DNA from: Spirometra erinaceieuropaei
Taxonomy: Eukaryota; Platyhelminthes; Cestoda; Diphyllobothriidea; Diphyllobothriidae
DNA length: 64,000 nt
Assembly (NCBI GenBank): GCA_902702965.1
Contig: CACRXP010000143.1
Location: forward strand, 336,814-400,813
Direction: 5' to 3'
Shown here: positions 1 through 10,400 of the stretch, piece by piece
How positions within the stretch are numbered: the first letter of the stretch is position 1
Layout of the letters: each line of letters begins with the position of its first letter
Made by a program: the position numbers and the translations under genes
The notes under the pieces: generated by a model
Told to the model about the DNA's origin: nothing
The model's database searches: none
What the model saw: only the letters and a program-made list of their open reading frames with translations

Positions 1-60
1 TATTAGGAAGGATTACCTATAGTGACTGTAATATTGATCACCATGCCGCATAATATTTTA
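1..60 (+). repeat. R1 dispersed repeat, fragment cut by the window edge
   Basis: The first bases resemble the interior of the R1 family (see 32600-33115): a 'aaggattac' box, then a spaced segment ending 'gcataat' as in the copy at 22147. Only a short piece is alignable by eye, so this is a tentative assignment. Confidence 0.35.
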
Positions 61-1149
61 GTAATTCAGACGCCCAAACGTCGGTTTTGGTGTGCAATTA
101 GTAGCGACCCCTATAAAAACCATACGGGACAAAAAGTTACTCCTTGAGTGGCATGCATTTAATACCTTGATTTTCAATGTACTCAGAAATTTAAATACAT
201 TATTAAGAAGGCATGTAAAAATATGTCTTTATTAAATGACGGGAAATCACACCCCCTTTACACCTCTGGCTAATGAAATTGTATCTTTCGGTTTTGAAAA
301 CTTTCTTATTACGTGATTTTTAAAGACCGTGCAATGTTCCTTTATACGGTATTGTACCCGTAAGTTTTTCATTGCTCCTTATAAAGTGTACAACACGGTA
401 GGCATCCATTGCATGCCTATGGAAATTCTACATAATACCTTTATAAAGCCGCAGAAGACAATATAATCTTTCCCACGTGGAAATCATACATCGGCAGACT
501 GAAATCGTCAAACGCCGATAAAGTTGCTGATGCAACTCGAAGTTATTTGTGATTAGACAGCTTTTCCGAAGCTTTGACATATACTTCTCTCGAGCATGTG
601 ATATGAAGGACATCAGATTTGCTACCAAATGAGCAAACGAAAGCATATCTCTCAGATGTATAAGGTCATCGAGAATCAATGTGAAAAAAACAGGCAACTT
701 AAACAATCGATTTCTATTGAGCGCATTTTTTACAGGACGTTGCGAAATATGGAAGCAAAAGCCGAAAGTCTGGATACTTCGCAATAGTATGGGATTGTGC
801 CGTGTGATCATCAACATTACAACCCCATCTAGGTAATCCTTTATCATTGGAAATTCATTGCAGAGTTTCAACTAACACTTCACGAGGTCGATCACTCGCT
901 GTGTATACATGTTGAAGTAAGTATGCAGTTCCATGGTAAAATGTTTGTCGGCTCAAACGAATGAATGATGCAAATTCACCCTTTTTTGCGTGCGTTTTAA
1001 TAAAAAGGCAGTTTTCGATAAAAATGAAAATATGTAGTTTGAATTATACTGCTTTTACTTAACGGAAATTTACTCTAGTTAAGCAAAGAACCGGTTCGCC
1101 AGGGAACCAAATATTCAAGTTCTTAATACATAAATCTATAATTTTAAAA
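61..1149. other. No recognisable gene
   Basis: Mixed AT-rich sequence. A minus-strand frame of 147 codons (428-871) is the longest here. It has no motif, signal peptide or repeat that I can recognise, and a frame of that length is near what chance gives in 64 kb on two strands. I do not call it a gene. Confidence 0.5.
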
Positions 1150-1545
1150 GCGCGGCAACCAATCGGGTTACGGGCTGGCTTGTCCTGTTTTGCCTTCTGG
1201 TCCAGGGTATAGTCCACGCAAATTGTCGAATGTCGATAAAGACAACTTTTTATGAATATTTCTTGTCATCATTACACTGCCTTACCATAGACACATCGGT
1301 ATGCTCACGTTCCATGACAGGTTTGAAGAACGCACTTGCAACGATTGTTAATGTTGCTGATCGTAACCGACAGGAAACGGACCCGTAAATCATTCTGCAG
1401 AGGGTTGATCCGTCCGGTGGCTGAAAAATGTTGGTTCGAGGCCAAGGGAAGGCTAAGACTTGGGCAGAGTTAAAATCGGCGCACAACGGCCAATACGTCA
1501 GAAATGGCCATTTCGGTCTCCCCTGTCTTTTTGACAAAGCCTCCT
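1150..1545 (+). repeat. S1 tRNA-related SINE-like element, degraded composite copy
   Basis: Around 1370-1540 the sequence follows the S1 order seen at 45901-46075: an upstream 'aaccgacag' box, a decayed tRNA-like head with 'gtggctg' and 'ggttcgag', then the body signature 'gtcagaaatgg' followed by 'tttcggtctcccctgtc'. The piece at 1160-1200 ('cgggttacgg', 'tgtcctgttttgcc') is the S1 tail in the opposite orientation, so this copy, like others here, begins with an inverted tail. It is too diverged to give exact ends. Confidence 0.5.
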
Positions 1546-2116
1546 AACGTACACATATATATGCATTGCAGCAGGTGGGAAGGCAGAGAATGCAGGTAGG
1601 TTTGAAGGAACTGTTTCGGGCTAATTTTGTCTTTATTCAGCCAATCATAACCCCATCTTGCAGCTGAGAAGCCGATAAATCGGTGTGCATCTATTCTCGA
1701 TTGAATACACGTATATCAAGACAGTTATATTTGAAACATTTAAAAGCAAGTCATAGAGTTTAGTCTCCTCGACAGGAATTTTTGGGCACAAACCCAAAAT
1801 TTCACTGAAAATTCGAGTCAAAAACAATCCACAACTGTGGAATAGTCACGTAACGCCCAATTTGCAAACAAGCAGTGCGACGAGTGGTATGAAATATATA
1901 TGACAAACGTATTGTGCCGTACTTCCGACATAGACGTCAAATAAAATCCCAAAAACGCGTTTCGCCAATATTCTGCCATTACGTGACCCATCTGCAAAGG
2001 GGTCGGCTCCTCAGTGGGCCCCCCAGCGTTCCTTACGTAGAGGAACGTTCACCGATCGTTTGTGCGAAACTGACTCATCCCTTTTTGGATTGTCTAGTTC
2101 CGCAAATATTCCCATG

Positions 2117-2156
2117 TTGGCGAACGCACGTTTTCGGTAATTCATCCTCAGGCCAA
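2117..2156 (-). ncRNA. Hammerhead-ribozyme-like motif (inverted PLE-A end)
   Basis: Read on the minus strand: TTGGC, core CTGAGGA, nine bases (TGAATTACC), GAA, AACG-TG-CGTT, C, GCCAA. This fits a type I hammerhead: helix I TTGGC/GCCAA of 5 bp, CUGANGA with N7 = G, a GAA core, helix III AACG/CGTT, and a UC cleavage position before helix I. Helix II is the weak point, because the nine bases pair poorly. It sits on the antisense side of the neighbouring coding fragment because this arm is an inverted duplicate. Confidence 0.55.
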
Positions 2157-2290
2157 TACAATTACATGAACGAAAGAAAATGTACCAAATCAACAGTCTT
2201 TATAGGTGCCTTAAGGGCTATTAAGTCACTAACACTCATCATCCCCACGCCGCCCGCATGAGAAGGTCGGGGGGTGTTAGTCGTCAGAGA
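2117..2290 (-). repeat. Left arm of the PLE-A inverted repeat
   Basis: Reverse complement of 2786-2958 with few differences by eye. Shared landmarks are 'tgttagtcgtcagag' at the inner end, 'gggctattaagtcac' in the middle, and 'ccaatacaattacatgaacg' near the outer end. It matches the natural 3' terminus of the 21139-21310 copy closely. Confidence 0.85.
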
Positions 2291-2297
2291 TAAAGAG

Positions 2298-2666
2298 GGA
2301 GGTAAAGACAGACTACCGTTGGAGGCCACGTCAATGTGCATTTATTCATTGACTTGCTCCTGTGGAGCAGGATACATCGGCCGCACAACGAGACGCCTGG
2401 TAAAGGGGGTGCGTGAACATATGCCCGCCTGGCAAGACGGAAGTGACACCCGATCGGTTTCGAGTTCTATTCTCGCGCATTTAATCGATACAAACCACCG
2501 AGTCAATGCCAAGAAAGCATTTCAGGTTGTCCACCGGACACCAACATTCTTCTCTAGAGGCCTACGCCAACGGATAATAGCAACGGCCGAGGCAGTAGCG
2601 ATACGGCTAGTAAATCCGGTGTTATGCCGTCAGAAAACTCTGACACAAGCGCATTCGCTGTCGTGA
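2298..2666 (+). pseudogene. PLE-A GIY-YIG endonuclease domain fragment
   Basis: The frame encodes the C-terminal endonuclease of a Penelope-like element, the enzyme that nicks the target for reverse transcription in this family. Visible landmarks are CIYSLTCSC, GAGYIGRTTRR, REHMPAW, SSILAHLIDTNHRV and ATAEAVAIRLVNPVLC. These correspond to the GIY half, the YIG half with its arginine, a conserved histidine, the Cys/His residues thought to bind zinc, and the late catalytic glutamate. An ATG at 2274 opens the frame, but the eight residues before GGKDRL come from the inverted arm, so it is not a native start. The stop at 2664-2666 follows AHSLS; the related copy at 21139 reads on for about 50 more residues (LPWPTPTPSDEA). 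No reverse transcriptase is joined to it. I infer a dead fragment and not an expressed protein. Confidence 0.8.
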
Positions 2667-2785
2667 CCAACGCCAACCCTAAGTGATGAAGCCATGCCGC
2701 CTCAAATCCCTAATCACGATGATGGGTACTCCGTGTACTCAACCCAAGAACATAAATCAAAGACTCTCTTACTTCCTTCCCCTAG

Positions 2786-2958
2786 CTCTGACGACTAACA
2801 CCCGCCGACCTTCTCATGTGGGCGGTGTGGGGATGATGAGTGTTAGTAACTTAATAGCCCTTGAAGCATCTATAAACACTGTTGATTTTGTACATTTTCT
2901 TTTGTTCATGTAATTGTATTGGACTGAGGAAGAATTATCGAAAACTTGCGTTCGCCAG
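2786..2958 (+). repeat. Right arm of the PLE-A inverted repeat (native 3' end)
   Basis: This is the 3' terminal part of the element, downstream of the endonuclease frame. The same sequence ends the minus-strand copy at 21139-21310, and its last ~40 bases also end the copy at 49197. It pairs with 2117-2290. Confidence 0.85.
2919..2958 (+). ncRNA. Hammerhead-ribozyme-like motif at PLE-A 3' end (decayed)
   Basis: Sense strand: TTGGA, CTGAGGA, AGAATTATC, GAA, AACTTGCGTT, C, GCCAG. The CUGANGA and GAA core is intact, but helix I has lost its core-proximal pair (A opposite G) and helix III carries a change compared with the 21139 copy. Probably an inactive remnant of the same motif. Confidence 0.45.
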
Positions 2959-2989
2959 CTTGACTTTTCATCCCTTTTTGCCTAACGGG

Positions 2990-3215
2990 CACTCACTAGA
3001 GCCCAACCAGCAGCAGGACAACGGCGCATGATATAGGCTGCATGTTATCACTGAGAAAGGCAAGGGATACGGGGATGGTCATTTCGGGCTGTTTCGCCGT
3101 TCTCATCCAGTCATTCCCAAGCCCGAAGTGTGAAACACCAGACGCTCGAGCCCGCGACCTTTTAGTTAGAAGTCCAACGCCTCCAATCACTGAGCCACGG
3201 GCTCATCGTCCTGCA
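2990..3215 (-). repeat. S1 tRNA-related SINE-like element
   Basis: On the minus strand a tRNA-like head (from about 3202 down to 3144) has an A box TGGCTCAGTGATTGG and a B-box region GCGGGCTCGAGCG. It is followed by the S1 body with GGGAATGACTGG, CGAAATGACCATC and a tail ending CTGCTGGTTGGGCTC. Order and spacing match the plus-strand copy at 45931-46150. The head suggests RNA polymerase III transcription in an active ancestor. No open protein frame is expected. Confidence 0.75.
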
Positions 3216-3249
3216 TTAGGGGAATGTATAGTGGTAGAGGGTCGTTCGT

Positions 3250-3455
3250 CTGCATCGTGCGCCGCTGTGCGGCTACTGGTTGGGCACGATAGAGAGCCCG
3301 CAAGGCACAATGGGATAAGTGACGTCCATATAAACGATCGGTGAGCCCTCTTCTACCATTGTACATGTCTGATCGCAACCAACAGGACAACGAGCGCGAG
3401 GCTTAGTAGTTAGAGTTTTACACGCTAAATTTCAAATTGGTTACAGAAACCAGCC
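3250..3455 (+). repeat. S1 tail plus second S1 head, plus orientation
   Basis: At 3278-3335 'ggttgggcacgatagagagccc' (broken by changes) and 'aaggcacaatgggataagtg' match the S1 tail seen at 46128-46175. From 3343 'tgagccctcttctaccattgtac' (in two parts) and 'gatcgcaaccaacaggacaac' follow the S1 upstream box at 45882-45930, leading into a decayed tRNA-like head 'gaggcttagtagttag'. Together with 2990-3215 this makes an inverted pair of S1 units. Confidence 0.6.
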
Positions 3456-4003
3456 AACATATGAAATGAAAAGTAAAAGTTGGGTTTGTCGCATTAGTGT
3501 TTGAAGATGCAGACAGGGAGATAAGCAGACGACCTTGCAAAAACCGTGTGTGCATCGTGTTGTGATGGGTACCTGGGGTGAGAGGAGGTGTTTCGCGTCT
3601 CAACTGTGGTTCACCGTGGTGTTAGAGGGAGGAAGGAATGGAATGTAGGCGAGATCCTACATGTTCTAGCATGCATTACTAGTTGTTGCTCTGAGGCAGG
3701 CGAAAGTCAGCCAACCGTGATCGGAGACCCTCGCAGGAGACATATTGATTAACGTGGCGGTTGATGTAGTCTGAAATTGGAGTACCAGGCTTCGATGGAT
3801 TCCTATGCCTGTTAAGTGTTAGCAATAGCAATCACTTCAAGACCGTCTTAATAATAACGGTAGCCACGACCAAGAGCGTGCGCGAACACGAACGATAAGG
3901 GCTCACTTTGGCGGATAGCCATTAATTGTTAGTTAAGGCAAGTCTGATGGTTCTCGAGATCTCTTAAACACGCTTATACCTACGGATTCGAATCTTCGCC
4001 TCT

Positions 4004-4010
<7 letters not shown>

Positions 4011-4034
<24 letters not shown>
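4011..4034. repeat. (AT)12 microsatellite
   Basis: Twelve uninterrupted AT units immediately before an S1 minus-strand copy. It may mark the SINE 3' end, since SINEs often end in simple repeats. Confidence 0.95.
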
Positions 4035-4059
4035 GTCAGTACCATAAAAAAGTCAAAGG

Positions 4060-4192
4060 AGACCGTAATGAACACTTCTGGCTTATTAACAGCCATCAAT
4101 CAGTCATACCCAACTCAATGTACTGGTCACTTGAAATTCGAACCCGGGATCCTAGTTTATAGGATTAGCGTCCTGCCGTTGAGCCACTGGCC
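4060..4192 (-). repeat. S1 tRNA-related SINE-like element
   Basis: Minus strand: A box TGGCTCAACGGC (4175-4186), B box GGGTTCGAATTTC (4134-4146), about 40 nt apart as in a tRNA, then the body GTTGGGTATGACTGATTGATG and AATAAGCCAGAAGTG. The body ends next to the (AT)12 tract at 4011-4034. It is one of the clearest S1 heads in the window. Confidence 0.75.
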
Positions 4193-4224
4193 TATTGTCC
4201 TGTCCTGTTAAATCAATGGGCAGG

Positions 4225-4450
4225 CACCGATCGGGTTACGAAAGTTGCTCGTCATGGTTTAATTAAGAGTTGAAATTAGAACCCTAGAAAGCAATCGTGC
4301 TACTCACTGCTGGAGTACCAAACACTATGACCAAAAATCTCGGGCTCGAAACTCATGCGATTCGTACTTGGAGCTAGGTATGACCGACAGATGACGGCTA
4401 ATGAGCCAGAAATCGCCATCCATGTCTACCTGTCTTTGTTAACACGTCTC
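4225..4450 (+). repeat. S1 element, degraded composite copy
   Basis: Contains an inverted tail remnant ('accgatcgggttacg', 4229-4243), a B-box-like 'cgggctcgaaactc', and the body 'ggtatgaccgacagatgacgg' (in parts) with 'aatgagccagaaatcgcc'. The order minus tail then plus body is the same as at 1150-1545 and 45783-46200. Confidence 0.55.
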
Positions 4451-7400
4451 CTCTGCATTTGCTGCCGACTGAATCCCAATAGGTAGTGGGGGCGTACTCG
4501 TTCCGTATCCTGATCTACAAATTACCATGCAAAATAGCGAAGAGGGCGGACTTTCAGGCTATGCAATATCAACGCCATGCTGAGGATAAGCTTAATATCA
4601 CAAGGTTTGCGGCGTTCAAGCGAAGCTTAATGAGTAATTGACTGATGCTCCCTTCATGCATTCAATTTTCAAACCACGATTCACAGCCTGTTGTTAATTA
4701 ACCTGTTTTAAAGGCTTTTACGTTTTAAAAACCAAGTGCCAGTTGAATTTATACAATATTGTGTTGTGTAAGGCAAACCTCACTCAGTTGCTTAGCTTTC
4801 CGATGCGCCTAGGAATGTAAGCATAAATCGCCGACAAAATGCACAAAATACTCTTTGCCATAATCATGTAGCAGAGAATGACGTCTTCTCCATTTATTGA
4901 TTGTACGACAGGTACCTTTCAGTTTTTCAAACAGGTATTTTCAATCTCTGATTGATAATAAACCCATTCTGACGCCGCAGTAACATTTTACTGTTTTAAA
5001 TTCAATTCCGTAGGAATTAAGCATATGCGCGGGCTAAAAAGGCTAGATATTGTTCAAAAAATCGTTTATGTTTTAACACTCCTGTTTCACTGGCGGACGT
5101 ATGCATTCCATCTAGCAATATTTTAAGTACTGTTTTTTTAATTTATTGTGTTCCATGCAGAAGGTTTTTAAAATGTGCTTTCCTTTTATTAACGAAGTGC
5201 GTATGGGAGGGCAAAAAGATAAATCGATGAAGATATTGTGAGGGCATAGACGCCTCGGGGCGATACCGGTCGGCGAACGTTAACTTTCAGACTAAGTGCT
5301 GGCCAAAGACTGACGAAAAGGGTATATTTTTAAACCTATTGTGTGCGGTTCTCCATTGCCTTTCTTTACCCCGTGCACATTACCCGTACCTGAAAGTCTT
5401 AATCTGCAATATTCCACATTCATGAATGCTTCAAAGAATATCCTACGTGGGCCTCATTTAACAGAGCGATAATGAGGGCTATCTCATATACTTAATAATA
5501 AGCCTTAATAAACGTACGGATGATATTCTGTCTAAATGGATATTTGTTGGTTTTGAAAAATTGCAGGAGTATAAAATATTTTAAAACGGAAAGTCGTCCT
5601 TCTTCTAAGTGAGAAAAAGTGCACAGGCTATTTAAAACGAAAAGAGTACGAAAAAGAATATTTTTACGCATTTTTATTATAAGATTCTTTAACATCTACA
5701 AACATATTAAGAATTAAAGGAAGAAATCCACACACGTTAGATTATCAGTTTGATTGTGATTAATTATGCTTACAGGCGGAGATCATATTGTGAAATGCCC
5801 GGCATCCGTATTTGAAGGAAATATGCCATCGTTTATGAAAGATGCAATGCTATGTATGCTATTCTTTCAAATCGAAAGCGTGTTAACAAAATTTTAATTA
5901 ATTTTTAATCAGAAAGACTAGCTAATGTGTGACCCCGACCACAGGCCTTAGACCGTGTCGAAAGCACATTCTAAAAACCTTGTAAACATAACGATCTGTT
6001 ATTTATATTTTTCTCTGCAACTTATTAGTCTGCGCTAGTCCCTTTCTTTATGATAATAATGCATATTTTTATCCTAATGACGGGATTTTATCTAGCTAAT
6101 CTAGAAAATTAGTTTGTATGCCTTTTCTTGACAATGAGATTTATAAGAGTAAACTATCCTACGTGAAATTAGAGACCACCATTGTTTTGAGCTGAAGAAA
6201 TGCATCCTAAATACCTTTAAGATGCCCTTTTTGCTGTTCGTTTTTCAAAAGGCTGGTTTGCCCACTTGGCTTACGGCAGTGTCATTTTGAGCATATGCAA
6301 ACCACGGCGCCTTGTTAATTGACCCTATTTATGGGGCCGTCAACCTGCGGACGTCAGTTAAACTGACGAAATTATCAGTAAAATACGTTCTGGTTGTGTA
6401 AAAAATAATTTTATTCACGTCTGCCTAACTTAACCTAAAATTACACAAAAAGAGCGCAGAAAAAACCTTTTGAATGCTGTGTGCTTTCAGAACATTAATC
6501 CCGAAACGGAGGTCCTTTTTCATAGCGTTTTGCGTAGTTCATGTATCCCCATAATTATATTGAAGGAGGTAAATTTTGTCAGCAGGCATTTCCGATAATA
6601 TCCAGGCGTGTGCATATGAGTACTATTTCTACATAGGGAGCATTTTAAAGCCAGATATAACCAAGGAATGTTCGACGAATCCGCCATTCATCAGATAAAT
6701 TTTAAATTGTTATACTATTGATTCGTCTGTCCTCAGGCATTTATAACGCAAAGTTGCTTATATAAACGATTGGAAGATTTTACTCATAAATGCTTTGCGC
6801 AGAAGATGTTATGTCAGTCATGCAGCTGTTCTCAAAGGAAGGAAAATGGTAGCCTAGCACAAAAATGCTTATAAATATATTTTTAAATTGATTTACAGAA
6901 AACAGCCCCATTCCCAAAAACCTCGGCTGGCGTCTTTCAGACCTTTTTTTTAAAGAGTCTATTTCAGGATCATTAAGCATGCGATAACAAAACTTTCATG
7001 AGCCATCTTACCCAAATTAAATTCTATATTATTATATCAATCAGCTTCGAGTATGTCATCCTAAATATTTGACAAATTTGGGCCAGTTAGGATTGCTGGC
7101 AGTTATTTTTTTTAAAAAAATCGTAAACTATTAATGTCGTTTGCTTTTCTATAAACAGTTCCACCACAGCACAGTAAATGTTGTGTTATACGCCATGCTT
7201 TATGAACACTTTTCCCCACAGTATATACACATAAATCTGTTAAAACCCGACGTCTTTTTGTGCCACGTATAAGTGAGTTTCCGAAACATTCTTTAAACAA
7301 AGCAAAGGCCTTTCCTTTTTTCAGATTTATTCCGGGCGAACACTGCTTCCGTTTACTAAAATGTAATTTTCTTCGCCAAGTTTTGCTTCCCCAGCACTGC

Positions 7401-10400
7401 TAAGATGCTTCTTAAGCGCGTCCTTAATTTTTAACCTGATACGAATGACAAATGTATGTCAATAATGTCTACTTTTCGTTGCTTGAACATGCAATTACTT
7501 AGATTACGCATTTGGTCAGTCTCATTAATTTATGGCTCAACTGTCCATTGTGTTGACATAAAATGCTAACTGCTCTGGAGGGCAAAACTCCTGAAACATC
7601 ATGACCGAAATTCAGATTTTCGATTCTGCCTACGGTAGTCAATCAATAGTTCACTTATTTGATGCTAGTGTTCGAAAAACCTCTTCTCTCATGGGCGATA
7701 TGTCTTAGCTGGTTATGCTTGCGTATAAAATCTTATGCGTTAGAACAAGAAAATTCCTCAAACGCAATCCTCGCCCAAGCCGCTTTCCCCAAAGCCCCAT
7801 GAGAGTAAGGAGAAGATTGTTGATTAAAAAATGACATAGACGGGTCTTTATACGTACTCAATAGCGTAAAAACAATTAATTTTCATTAAAAAGTAGAACT
7901 TAAAAATTGCTACATTTCAAATAGCTTAAGTTGGGTTAAAAAGAAGGGTGCATAACAGAGAGAAACGTGTCAAATAAGAACCCTAATGAAAATTAATTAC
8001 GAGTAAAACAATCAATACATTGTTGACTGTCCATTTGCATTTTACACGGCATAAATTCCGGCAGATAGGGGATGACCAGGTTGCGTCGAGCGGATCGTTC
8101 AGCGTGATTATCTAGCACAAAACGGAAATCTTTTTGTGTTGAAAGTGTTTATTTGTCTTGTGCCAATGTCTCCTAATATGGGCAAAAAGATTTTCGAAAG
8201 GACGGGAATCAGAGCTCTCTACAAGGCTAAAAATAAACTGGAGGCCACATGTGGAGAGGTTGGCTATTGTCGTGCAAAAAGTTAGATTACGGTTGCAAGA
8301 GTTGTTAGGATAGTATCACTTATGAGCGCCGAGTTGGACATAGTTTTTTGAAAATTATGATGTGCAGTCAGTGACGGTTAATGTCGTTGTTACCTATGAC
8401 ACCCCTTACAACGTTGACGAACACCTTGCTGTTGGTGGTATCGGTAGTTGACCGCCAGACTGGCTACTCTCCGAACTTAATAGCTATGCAAACCATCAAT
8501 CGCCAACAGTTTTTTGAAGGTTGGCGTCGGCGAATTATACTCCTTTTCCACATACTTCCCCCTGGATCTACTTCGTAGGCTTGCATAAATAGAAGACCTT
8601 ATTGCAAAATCAAATGTTCTTCCAGAATGAGGGCCGGTGACTAATACATTTCGTGGCAAAGAAACAAATGTTCTATATTTTTCCATTTAAAACCAGTTTG
8701 ATTATGGCTTCCCGTCGATAAAATTCAAATTCCCACATTCTTTTCCTGACTGTGTTCATAAGGGACATTGGCGAGTGTCCCTCGTAAATTATCTCAATAG
8801 AAATATGTGGTACTTTTTGCTGGACGAAAACATCGTCGTTTTGTCTTTTTATGGACCGTTTTGGTCTAACCTGCTTATTTCTGGGTACGGTTCTTTCATT
8901 TATTTTTCGCCAAAACTTTACCCTAAAGATATTATAAGACGCTGTTAACGCCACATGCTAAAACACTTTCGATCTTAGTTTGCGTATCCTTTCTAAGTCG
9001 CCTACTGACGTGACATCTCATCTGCACGGCATGACGCAAAAAACAGTCGTAACGTCGCGGGTTATCAGCGCATATTTGTCTACGCCTAGTAAAACCTGAA
9101 GTATTCAGACAAACAGCCATCGAGAAGGTGTGTTACTGCGTTTTGTGCATGAAACGCCAACAATTCATACAAAAGTTTTTCATGGGTTGAATGCTTAATA
9201 TCGGTCAAATTTAATTTTTCCTTCCTAAAAAGATATATTTTCATGTTTTTCTTGTTTATATGCATCTTTGTTGAGAGTAAGATGCACACAAAGATAAGGT
9301 TTCATTTTGCTTTTTTGGTAACGTAGAAAGGTTTGATTTTGCCTAAATCTTTCGGGTTTTCATGGACAAAACGGAGACTTAGTAGGTAATTTCTTAGCAG
9401 ATGACTGTGCGTATCTGAGTTATAGCAAAGAAACGCAAACAGCAGCACCAAATTTATGTCATACTTATCGCTAAAGTTTTTTACCAGAACACTGAACGCG
9501 TTATATCATCAACTACATATGCAATTGTATAAAGGACAAGGCAAACACAAGTAGGCAGATATAGACACCAACTTACATTGAGGGGTCTTTTAACGATTAT
9601 CTAGCTGCGCATATTTTTTATTATAATGCAATGGCGTAAACTGGACAAATTAATTGAACGTTTTTTTCTTAGTTCTAACAAGTAGTGTACTTGTTATCTT
9701 ATGTAGGGTCCAGATGGATACAAGAAGGCACGTTATTTTCAAAAAAAACATTTTCTCTCTTTTTAATGTAATAATATAAGCCCGTAGTATCGGCAGCATG
9801 CAACGTTTTTTAAACTTGGCCTATTTTTATAACACACGCAAATGTTCCTTAAGTTACAGCACAAGCGTACATCGAAAAGCAGAATTCTAATTTTAGCACA
9901 TGTGCAGATCACTTTTATGCGGTCGGTGTTCTGCTTATTCGTAATTCAAAAACGGTGCGGGTGCAACTATAGCATTTAAGCCGCATGTTCCTATTTAGTC
10001 GGCCGTTGTGGTTGTTTATTAAAAACAGAATATTGTGACATAAATAATTCCAGTATAAGGAAAAATAAAGTCGTTTTGTTTGGTGAAATTCTATTTATAT
10101 TTGTCATAAGGCAAAAAGCGCACCCATTTTTGGCACGGGTTTCTTAGAGCACCTGATCAATAGGGAAACACTTTGCTCTTATCCTATGAAGAAGTTCTGT
10201 GTGATTATAAGCCATATTAAGTTACATGCATTTACACATTTACTTCATGTAAGTTGCATGCTTACAGGGAAAGCTTTGTTTATCTTTACAAATTAAGTTT
10301 GCGCATTTCCTGTGAATTCTTACACTTCGGCATTTCTGCATTCCTCTAGAGAGCTGCTAATTAAAAAAGCATACTTAATTTGGTGTAAGCATTTCACCAC

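Larger units (their letters stand above)
2108..2962 (+). mobile_element. Fold-back, 5'-truncated Penelope-like element (PLE-A)
   Basis: A short element made of a GIY-YIG endonuclease fragment (2298-2666) and its 3' untranslated part (2667-2958), with an inverted copy of that same 3' end (2117-2290) attached directly upstream of the coding fragment. The copy at 21139-22080 shows the normal arrangement, where the coding frame continues upstream. Here the homology stops near 2293, just before 'gggaggtaaagacagact', so the left arm is an added inverted duplicate and not original sequence. Both outer ends carry the hammerhead-like motif described separately. The reverse transcriptase is absent, so the element is non-autonomous. 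Confidence 0.8.

Noticed and set aside
428..871. 147-codon minus-strand frame as a host gene
   Set aside because: No motif, and a frame of this length is about what chance allows in a window of this size.
1914..2261. 115-codon plus-strand frame as a gene
   Set aside because: Most of it lies in the left arm of the PLE-A inverted repeat; the frame is a by-product.
2996..3390. Overlapping frames on both strands as coding genes
   Set aside because: They coincide with S1 SINE-like units, which are RNA-derived repeats.
6680..6700. Other CTGATGA words (for example near 6690, 31412, 32106, 56865, 62787) as hammerheads
   Set aside because: None is followed by a helix II and GAA at usable distance.
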